Position numbers and translations under genes: made by a program | The notes under the pieces: model-generated | What the model was told of the DNA's origin: nothing | Database searches by the model: none | The model's input: the letters and a program-made list of their open reading frames with translations, nothing else | Shown here: positions 6,547 to 11,783 of the stretch, piece after piece | How positions within the stretch are numbered: the first letter of the stretch is position 1 | How the letters are laid out: the number at the start of each line of letters is the position of its first letter | From: Patescibacteria group bacterium UBA2135 | Lineage (GTDB): Bacteria; Patescibacteriota; Minisyncoccia; Phycocordibacterales; UBA2135 | NCBI GenBank assembly: GCA_002327685.1 | Contig: DCXN01000008.1 | Span: forward strand, 1-16,518 | Length of the DNA: 16,518 nt | Direction of reading: 5' to 3'

Positions 6547-6580
6547 ATTCCTATCAAACCTTGCAAGGTTTTATAGGAAT
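6547..6580. repeat. 34-bp near-perfect palindrome
   Basis: ATTCCTAT and ATAGGAAT flank the 16-bp perfect palindrome AAACCTTGCAAGGTTT (6556-6571), with one mismatched pair between them. There is no loop, so it is a dyad in DNA more than a normal RNA hairpin. It lies between two orphan gene units and could be a dimeric protein site or a decayed repeat. Confidence 0.6.
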
Positions 6581-6637
6581 CATCCAAAATCTCCTTTCCT
6601 GCCTCAATCAGGAATATTCGATTTTTCAAGGTCGGGG

Positions 6638-6665
6638 TTGACAAACAGTGTCAATATGATATAAT
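6638..6665 (+). promoter_or_regulatory. Full-consensus promoter of the 125-aa gene with overlapping dyad
   Basis: TTGACA (6638-6643), 16 bp, TATAAT (6660-6665), matching the consensus at every hexamer position. The -35 box is also the left half of an inverted repeat, TTGACA-N5-TGTCAA (6638-6654), a plausible operator. The predicted transcript start near 6672 excludes the in-frame ATG at 6664 as the translation start. Confidence 0.85.
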
Positions 6666-6720
6666 GCAATTAGGTTTTCACAAGAACATCCATATCTCAC
6701 TTCTCAACTTGGAGGTTACC

Positions 6721-7098
6721 ATGACGAAGACGAAACTCAGTTCTTTTCGTGATTTCTTATGGGTTATCCGTGCATATCTTCGGGGTAAGGTGTTCCGTCA
6801 GAAGGTGTACCGTCCACAACCGCAGGGTGACTACTTCATCTTTCGAGCAACGCCCGGCGCGAACTTTCGACGGACAGCCATGCTCATCAATTGGTGGGGT
6901 CATCGTTCGCTGACAGTCAAGGAGTTCACTGCGCTGACGATGAATCAGCATGTGCCAGAGGACGATGGCAACGACGATGGTGACCATGACCTCCGTGCTC
7001 CTTGTCTCCGATTGACCAATGACGGCTGGAAGAAGAGTCACGAAAGCAGCTGGAACAATACCCACAATCTCGGCATCGCTTCCGCTCGTCGGTTTTAG
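6721..7098 (+). CDS. Orphan protein of unknown function, atypical base composition
   Basis: 125 aa from ATG 6721, with GGAGG at 6711-6715. No family is recognised. Residues 1-60 are basic and aromatic (FRDFLWVIRAYLRGKVFRQKVYR), residues 80-90 form an acidic Asp/Asn/Gly loop (EDDGNDDGDHD) that could bind a metal, and the C-terminus is rich in Ser, Asn and Trp. There is no signal peptide or clear membrane helix. The reading frame is visibly richer in G and C, with many CGT, CGG, GAC and AAG codons, than the A/T-rich genes around it, which suggests recent transfer. It has a consensus promoter with a dyad and one or two terminators, so it is an independent and probably strongly expressed unit. 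Confidence 0.7.
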   Translation: MTKTKLSSFRDFLWVIRAYLRGKVFRQKVYRPQPQGDYFIFRATPGANFRRTAMLINWWGHRSLTVKEFTALTMNQHVPEDDGNDDGDHDLRAPCLRLTNDGWKKSHESSWNNTHNLGIASARRF

Positions 7099-7121
7099 AC
7101 AGCGCAACCAGCAGAGATTTA

Positions 7122-7163
7122 TGTCAAAAGGGCGGCCAGAAACGGTCGCCTTTTCTTTTGACA
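7122..7163 (+). terminator. Intrinsic terminator of the 125-aa gene
   Basis: AAAAGG and GGCC-type arms pair across AGAAAC with GGTCGCC and TTTT, then CTTTTG. An outer pairing TGTCAAAAG (7122-7130) with CTTTTGACA (7155-7163) is also possible. It starts about 25 bases after the stop codon. Confidence 0.8.
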
Positions 7164-7183
7164 GAAAATTTTCCGAGGACGAA

Positions 7184-7216
7184 GAAAGTCACTCGCTAGA
7201 GTGACTTTCTGTGTTT
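7184..7216 (+). terminator. Second terminator hairpin
   Basis: GAAAGTCACTC and GAGTGACTTTC form a perfect 11-bp stem (7184-7194 and 7199-7209) with a GCTA loop, followed by TGTGTTTT. It may back up the terminator at 7122-7163. Its symmetry means it could also act on transcripts arriving from groEL. Confidence 0.7.
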
Positions 7217-7245
7217 TAAAAATCCGTTTTCTTGAGCAAAACTAC

Positions 7246-7323
7246 CGCAGCACATAGTTTCTTCAAAACTATATGCTGGGTGATGATTTTTATAGTCGTA
7301 TTCTACTCCTTAAAAATCTATCA
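7246..7323. repeat. Palindromic spacer element, copy C (groEL 3' side)
   Basis: The inner palindrome has arms CAGCACATAGTTT (7248-7260) and AAACTATATGCTG (7266-7278). The conserved arm at 7278-7323 begins GGGTGATGATTTTTATA and ends TTAAAAATCTATCA, both blocks identical to copies A and B. The end of the arm includes the groEL stop codon (TGA on the minus strand). Read with groEL, the stop is followed by TTTTTAAGGAG and CGACTAT, the other arm's signature. The outer arm away from groEL is degenerate. Confidence 0.8.
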
Positions 7324-8985
7324 CATCATCCCCGGCATGCCACCACCCATACCTCCCATGTCTGGCATTGGAGCGTCTTTTTCTTCTTTCGGCTCATCAG
7401 CAATAGCAACGTCAGTAGTGAGGAGAATTGCCGCGGCTGATGCCGCATTTTGCAATGCGCTTCGAGCAACTTTCACAGGATCAATGATTCCTTCCGCAAG
7501 CATATCGGAAATAATTTCATCAGCCGCGGCATCATATCCAGTATTGCCTCGTCTTTTTTTTACTTCCGCAACAATAACCGAGCCATCATCTTTACCGGCA
7601 TTGACTGCAATTTGCTTGAGTGGCGCTTCGGCCGCCTTTAACACCAAACTAAAACCAACTTCAAATTCATCTTCAAAATTCTTTAGCGGCGACTTCATGT
7701 TCTTCCCCGCGACTTTCTGAGCGGCTTTGACAAGAGCCGAGCCACCTCCAGGGACAACTCCTTCCTCAATTGCCGCCTTCGTTGCCGCAACAGAGTCCTC
7801 AATTTTTAATTTCATATATTTCATCTCTGTCTCTGTCGCCGCGCCAACACGAATGACAGCAACACCACCAGAAAGTTTCGCAATACGCTCTTCAATTTTT
7901 TCCAGATCAAATTTTGATTCAGTCATCTCTGCTTGTCGACGCAGTTGCGCAACACGATTTTCAATATCAGCACGTTTTCCTTTTCCGCCAATAAGTACAG
8001 TATTATCCTTTGTGGCAACTACGCGACGCGCGCGACCTAACATCGCAACCTCGGCATTTTCAAATTTAGTGCCAGTTTCTTCTGAAATAACCTTTCCACC
8101 GACAGTAATCGCAATATCTTCAAGTATTTCTTTTTTACGATCACCATATCCAGGAGCTTTTACTGCCAGAACATTAAAAGTGCCACGGAGTTTATTGACA
8201 ACAAATGTAGCGAGCGCTTCCCCTTCAACGTCATCAGCAATAATTACCAAATCTTTTTTTCCTCCTTGTGCCAATTTCTCAAGAAGCGGCAAAATTTCCT
8301 GAATGGATGAAATTTTCTTGTCGGTAATAAGTATATGCGAATCTTTAAACTCCGCCTCCATCCTTTCCCCGTTGGTAATCATGTATGGAGAAACATACCC
8401 TTTATCAAATTCCATTCCTTCAACCACCTCTGATTCAATACCAAACGATTGTGATTCCTCAACAGTTACAACACCGTCTTTGCCAACCTTACCAATAGTG
8501 TCTGCAATGATTTTTCCGATTTCTTCAGATTCGGCAGAGATGCTTGCCACCTGCATGATTTCTTCTTTGCTCTGAATTGGCTTCGCGCTCCCCCTAAGCG
8601 CCTCCACTACCTCGTGAGCCGCCGCGTCAATACCATGCCGAATACCCATAGCATTTACTCCCATAGAAGTCTTTTTGAGGCCTTCATTTACAATGGCGTG
8701 TGTGAGAACTACGGCCGTTGTTGTGCCATCACCGGCATTATCATTTGTTTTTTGGGCTACTTCCTTGATTATTTCAGCACCCATATTTTCAAATTTATCT
8801 TTGAGATCAATCTCTTTCGCGATTGTTACACCATCATTTGTAATCGTCGGCGCGCCAAATCCTTTATCAAGAACGACGTTCCTGCCACGAGGACCAAGAG
8901 TAATGCGAACAGCATCAGCAACATTATTGATGCCTTTTTTCAACGCCATCCGCGCGTTTTCATTAAAAATAATTTGTTTAGACAT
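7321..8985 (-). CDS. groEL: Chaperonin GroEL (Hsp60)
   Basis: 554 aa, ATG start. Forms the double-ring ATP-driven folding chamber in the cytoplasm with GroES as lid. Diagnostic motifs include ITLGPRGRNVVLDKGFGAPTITNDGVTIAKEI (about 28-59), ATP-binding NAGDGTTTA near 83-91, the apical-domain EGMEFDKGYVSPYM, APGYGDRKKEILEDIA, and VVPGGGSALV. The protein ends in a Gly/Met-rich tail (GGMGGGMPGMM), as in bacterial GroEL. Length and conserved blocks are complete. It follows groES on the same strand across a 148-base palindromic spacer, with ATCTATC rather than a Shine-Dalgarno site before the ATG. Copies of the same spacer element abut both the start and the stop codon, in opposite orientation. Confidence 0.98.
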   Translation of the reverse strand: MSKQIIFNENARMALKKGINNVADAVRITLGPRGRNVVLDKGFGAPTITNDGVTIAKEIDLKDKFENMGAEIIKEVAQKTNDNAGDGTTTAVVLTHAIVNEGLKKTSMGVNAMGIRHGIDAAAHEVVEALRGSAKPIQSKEEIMQVASISAESEEIGKIIADTIGKVGKDGVVTVEESQSFGIESEVVEGMEFDKGYVSPYMITNGERMEAEFKDSHILITDKKISSIQEILPLLEKLAQGGKKDLVIIADDVEGEALATFVVNKLRGTFNVLAVKAPGYGDRKKEILEDIAITVGGKVISEETGTKFENAEVAMLGRARRVVATKDNTVLIGGKGKRADIENRVAQLRRQAEMTESKFDLEKIEERIAKLSGGVAVIRVGAATETEMKYMKLKIEDSVAATKAAIEEGVVPGGGSALVKAAQKVAGKNMKSPLKNFEDEFEVGFSLVLKAAEAPLKQIAVNAGKDDGSVIVAEVKKRRGNTGYDAAADEIISDMLAEGIIDPVKVARSALQNAASAAAILLTTDVAIADEPKEEKDAPMPDMGGMGGGMPGMM

Positions 8986-9136
8986 GATAGATTTTTAACG
9001 AGCGTAGCGAGTATAAAAATCATCACCCCATGAAATGATTTTTATTGTGTAAAAATCTTCATTTGGAAAATTGCTAAATTTTTCAAATGAGATTTCATTG
9101 GGGTAATAAATTATAGTCGCCCCGCTCCTTAATTTA
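8986..9136 (-). repeat. Palindromic spacer element, copy A (groES to groEL)
   Basis: It runs from the groES stop codon to the groEL start codon. Read on the minus strand, the left arm goes from TAAATTAAGGAGCGG through CGACTAT and TTTATTA. The variable centre is an inner palindrome (ACCCCA/TGGGGT and CATTTG/CAAATG). The right arm begins GGGTGATGATTTTTATA, contains CTCGCTACGCTCG and ends TTAAAAATCTATC. The outer arms pair with each other (for example GAGCG with CGCTC). Confidence 0.85.
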
Positions 9137-9445
9137 CTTAATTACAGCTAATATATTACTCTCACTTAAAATAAGATATTCTTCATCTTCAACCTTTATT
9201 TCGTCCGGGCCAAATTTGGAAAAAATAACCATATCGCCCTTTTTAACCGTCATCGGTATTACACCTCCGCTGTCATTTATACGTCCATCTCCCACAGCAA
9301 TAACTTTTCCGATCTCCGGCTTTTCTTTATCAACTGTCTCAGGAATAATAATACCCGATGCTGTTTTCTTGTCCTCACCCTCGTCAATCGCTTTTACCAG
9401 CACACGATCGCCAAGAGGCCTAATATTTTTTTTATCTTTCGACAT
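9134..9445 (-). CDS. groES: Co-chaperonin GroES
   Basis: 103 aa, ATG start, slightly longer than the usual 95-97 aa because of an N-terminal MSKDKKN stretch. Seven copies cap the GroEL ring. IRPLGDRVLVK (8-18) opens the fold, the mobile loop DKKTASGIIIPE (25-36) binds GroEL, and GKVIAVGDGR, VKKGDMVIFSKFGPDEIKVEDEEYLILSESNILAVI completes the barrel. It is the first gene of groES-groEL, driven by a full-consensus promoter at 9525-9552. No full CIRCE operator is seen; the leader has only a half-like GTGTGCTAC. Confidence 0.97.
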   Translation of the reverse strand: MSKDKKNIRPLGDRVLVKAIDEGEDKKTASGIIIPETVDKEKPEIGKVIAVGDGRINDSGGVIPMTVKKGDMVIFSKFGPDEIKVEDEEYLILSESNILAVIK

Positions 9446-9524
9446 ATATCTACATTAAACGTGGTTATTTATAGTATAATAAACAAGAGTTTGGTGCCCA
9501 AAGTAGCACACCCTCTAGAGAGGC

Positions 9525-9552
9525 ATTATAAGGATCGGTGTGTGATTGTCAA
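9525..9552 (-). promoter_or_regulatory. groES-groEL promoter
   Basis: Minus strand TTGACA (9552-9547), 16 bp, TATAAT (9530-9525), full consensus in both boxes. It gives a leader of about 70 bases containing the palindrome CTCTAGAG. Its -35 box is only 6 bases from the secG -35 box, so the two promoters stand back to back. Confidence 0.85.
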
Positions 9553-9558
9553 GCGGGG

Positions 9559-9586
9559 TTGCGTTTTTTAGAAAGCTTGCTATACT
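9559..9586 (+). promoter_or_regulatory. secG promoter
   Basis: TTGCGT (9559-9564), 16 bp, TATACT (9581-9586). The expected transcript start (9592-9595) coincides with the secG ATG at 9595, which implies a leaderless or nearly leaderless mRNA. Confidence 0.6.
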
Positions 9587-9594
9587 TCAAAGCA

Positions 9595-9822
9595 ATGGAA
9601 TTACTAGCCTCCTTGCTTCCGTGGATACAAGTTATCCTTTCAATTCTTTTGATTGGGGCAATATTACTCCAACAATCAAGCGCCGGCATCGGCGGTGCAT
9701 TTGGTGGGTCCGACGGAGGAGGATTTTACACACGACGAGGTTTTGAGAAATTTTTATTTCAAGCAACTATTGTTATTGCTATTCTTTTTGCATTGTCAGC
9801 ATTCGTCGCACTCCTTATTTAA
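9595..9822 (+). CDS. secG: Preprotein translocase subunit SecG
   Basis: 75 aa from ATG 9595. The frame is open back to 9538, but that would run through the promoter. Accessory subunit of the SecYEG channel in the cytoplasmic membrane. It has the family layout: a first transmembrane helix at about 5-24 (ASLLPWIQVILSILLIGAILL), then the cytoplasmic loop with QQSSAGIGGAFGGSDGGGFYTRRGFEKFL, and a second helix at about 54-75. The AFGG and RRG-EKFL signature is clear. The mRNA appears leaderless. The solute-binding protein follows on the same strand after a 9-mer repeat array. Confidence 0.93.
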   Translation: MELLASLLPWIQVILSILLIGAILLQQSSAGIGGAFGGSDGGGFYTRRGFEKFLFQATIVIAILFALSAFVALLI

Positions 9823-9825
9823 AAT

Positions 9826-9910
9826 AGCTTCACTAGCTTTTAGCTTCACTAGCTTTTTAGGTGTTATTTGCCTAACGAAGCTAACGAAGCTAACGAAGCT
9901 AGTAAGCTAA
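9826..9910. repeat. Inverted 9-mer array between secG and the solute-binding protein
   Basis: The left arm is a 16-base unit (AGCTTCACT plus AGCTTTT) repeated twice from 9826. The right arm is three exact CTAACGAAG 9-mers at 9872-9898 followed by a partial copy, CTAGTAAG. The arms are imperfect reverse complements, with TTAGG/CCTAA at the apex. It ends just before the GTG start of the next gene. Confidence 0.8.
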
Positions 9911-9916
9911 TGAAAC

Positions 9917-11644
9917 GTGTCTCTTTCAGAGTTTTTCAAAAAATGGAGCGGGAGAGCATTCTCGTCAATCCGCTCATTTTCCCCTCGGGAAAAGATTATA
10001 TTCCTTCTGCTTGCAAGTATTTGTTTTGCAAGCGCTCTTGGTATACTTTTAAAGGCAAACTCTCTGTTCATGGTGGAAATCCCAAAGCGTGGCGGACACA
10101 TAACTGAAGGCGTGATCGGCGCACCACGATTTATCAATCCATTACTTGCTATTTCAGATGCCGACCGGGACCTAACACAACTTATCTATTCAGGGCTCAT
10201 GCGCGCGCGTGCAGACGGAGAGCTCGTTCCTGACCTCGCCGAGACATGGGGCGTATCAGACGATGGACTTATATATACATTTACTCTTAAGGACGGACTT
10301 ACGTGGCATGACGGAAATCCTATTACCAGTGACGATGTGCTCTTTACAATTGCTCACGCTAAAGAGTCCTCATTGAAGAGCCCAAAGCGTGCAAGCTGGG
10401 AGGGTGTGACAACCACGAAACGTGACGAACATACTATAGAATTTACTCTTGAACAGCCCTACTCTCCATTTCTTGAAAACGCAACACTGGGGATACTTCC
10501 TAAGCACATTTGGGAAAGCGTCAGTTCCGAACAGTTCGGATTTTCAACATTTAACGTTGAGCCTATTGGTTCAGGGCCATACAAGATGAAAACAATCAGA
10601 CGAGACTCTTCTGGTATTCCAACATATTACGAATTGACACCATTTAAAGATTTTGCGCTTCAAGGAGTATATATCAATAAAATAACAATCCGTTTCTATG
10701 CTAACGAGGAAGAATTGCTGAGAGCACTTAATCGCGGAGAGATTGAATCAGTAAATGCAATTGCTCCAGAGCGGGCGCGAATTTTCGGAGAAAAAGGATA
10801 CCGTGTTACAAAATATACCCTGCCACGCATTTTTGGTGTATTTTTCAATCAGAGCCAAAACACCATTTTCACCAATGAAGCAGTCCGTGAAGCGCTTAAT
10901 GTGGCAGTTGATGGGGAAAATATAGTTAATGAAGTACTCCATGGTTACGGAACAGCGCTTTACGGTCCACTTCCTCCCGGCTCACTTGGATTTACAAAAC
11001 ACAAAGAAGAGGAACTTGTGGGCTCCCCAAAAGAGCGCGCGGAAGAAATTCTTGAAACAGCTGGTTGGAAAAAAGACGAGGAAAGCGGCATCCGACAGAA
11101 GAAAACAAAAAAAGGAACACAAGAATTAACGTTCTCACTTTCAACATCAGACGCACAAGACCTAAGACGCACTGCGGATATACTCAAAATTCTGTGGGAA
11201 GAATTGGGAGCTTCAGTTGAGGTGAAAGTTTTTAAATCGGGAGATTTGAATCAAAACGTTATTAGACCGAGGACATACGATGCACTCTTTTTCGGAGAAA
11301 TTATCGGCCGCGAATCTGATCCGTTTGCATTCTGGCATTCATCTCAACGGAATGACCCTGGACTTAATATCGCACTCTATACAAATATTACTACTGACAA
11401 ATTACTTGAAGAAGGAAGAGAAATATCTGACGCAGAGGAACGTACGAAAATTTATCAGCAATTTCAGGATGAAGTTATAAAAGACATGCCATTTGTGCCT
11501 ATTTATTCTCCTGATTTTATTTATATTATACCTAACACCATAAAAGGAATAGAAGTCGGTACAATCACAGTGCCGTCAGAGAGATTTCTTGATGTCCATA
11601 ATTGGCACATAGAAACAGCTCGGGTTTGGAAAATATTTCAATAA
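9917..11644 (+). CDS. ABC transporter substrate-binding protein, family 5 (peptide type)
   Basis: 575 aa from GTG 9917; an in-frame TGA at 9911 rules out anything further upstream. Extracytoplasmic oligopeptide/dipeptide-binding protein of the OppA/DppA class. A membrane segment at about 25-52 follows a basic N-terminus, with no proper lipobox (the Cys in LASIC is preceded by Ile), so it is probably anchored by an uncleaved helix. The mature fold begins GGHITEGVIGAPRFINPLLAISDADRDLTQLIYSGL, then LVPDLAETW, YTFTLKDGLTWHDGNPITSDDVLFTI and IGSGPYKM, which are classic family-5 motifs. No permease or ATPase genes are nearby, so it either works with a distant transporter or only scavenges peptides. 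It lies between secG and RNase J. Confidence 0.93.
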   Translation: MSLSEFFKKWSGRAFSSIRSFSPREKIIFLLLASICFASALGILLKANSLFMVEIPKRGGHITEGVIGAPRFINPLLAISDADRDLTQLIYSGLMRARADGELVPDLAETWGVSDDGLIYTFTLKDGLTWHDGNPITSDDVLFTIAHAKESSLKSPKRASWEGVTTTKRDEHTIEFTLEQPYSPFLENATLGILPKHIWESVSSEQFGFSTFNVEPIGSGPYKMKTIRRDSSGIPTYYELTPFKDFALQGVYINKITIRFYANEEELLRALNRGEIESVNAIAPERARIFGEKGYRVTKYTLPRIFGVFFNQSQNTIFTNEAVREALNVAVDGENIVNEVLHGYGTALYGPLPPGSLGFTKHKEEELVGSPKERAEEILETAGWKKDEESGIRQKKTKKGTQELTFSLSTSDAQDLRRTADILKILWEELGASVEVKVFKSGDLNQNVIRPRTYDALFFGEIIGRESDPFAFWHSSQRNDPGLNIALYTNITTDKLLEEGREISDAEERTKIYQQFQDEVIKDMPFVPIYSPDFIYIIPNTIKGIEVGTITVPSERFLDVHNWHIETARVWKIFQ

Positions 11645-11783
11645 ATCAAGGAACGGAGCGACTATGATTTATTAGACCCTGTTAAATAAATTTTTCTCTG
11701 AAAAATTTAAAATTTGTTTAACAAATTTTATTTAACAGGGTGATGATTTTTATATTCACTCCGTTCATTAAAAATCTATCATG
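11642..11783 (+). repeat. Palindromic spacer element, copy B (solute-binding protein to RNase J)
   Basis: It runs from the TAA of the upstream gene to the ATG of RNase J. Left arm: AATCAAGGAACGGAGCGAC and a TTTATTA block. Inner palindromes: CCCTGTTAAATAAA (11677-11690) with its exact complement at 11727-11740, and an 11-bp TAAAATTTGTT dyad (11708-11730). Right arm: GGGTGATGATTTTTATA, CACTCCGTTC, TTAAAAATCTATC. The left arm differs from copy A at about 4 of 33 positions and the right arm at 5 of 46. The outer arms GAACGGAG and CTCCGTTC are complementary. Confidence 0.85.

Noticed and set aside
6456..6644. A 62-aa minus-strand frame that reads fairly protein-like.
   Set aside because: It has a TTG start overlapping the consensus promoter of the 125-aa gene, and it runs through a palindrome and a poly-T terminator. 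No Shine-Dalgarno site is seen at that start.
6664..6720. N-terminal extension of the 125-aa protein to ATG 6664.
   Set aside because: That ATG overlaps the -10 box, so it would not be in the mRNA. ATG 6721 has GGAGG at good spacing.
7232..8998. Long plus-strand open frames opposite groEL (for example 7727-8302, 191 aa).
   Set aside because: They mirror a highly conserved chaperonin gene, have Ser/Thr/Ile-rich compositions typical of antisense frames, and lack promoters and ribosome sites.
9440..9530. CIRCE (HrcA) operator for groES.
   Set aside because: Only a half-like GTGTGCTAC is present. The other half matches about 5 of 9 bases and the spacer is 8 rather than 9.
9538..9594. Upstream GTG start for SecG.
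   Set aside because: It would be transcribed only from beyond the promoter at 9559-9586 and would add residues not seen in the SecG family.
10010..10030. Lipoprotein signal in the solute-binding protein (LASIC).
   Set aside because: The residue before Cys is Ile, which does not fit a lipobox, so an uncleaved membrane anchor is more likely.
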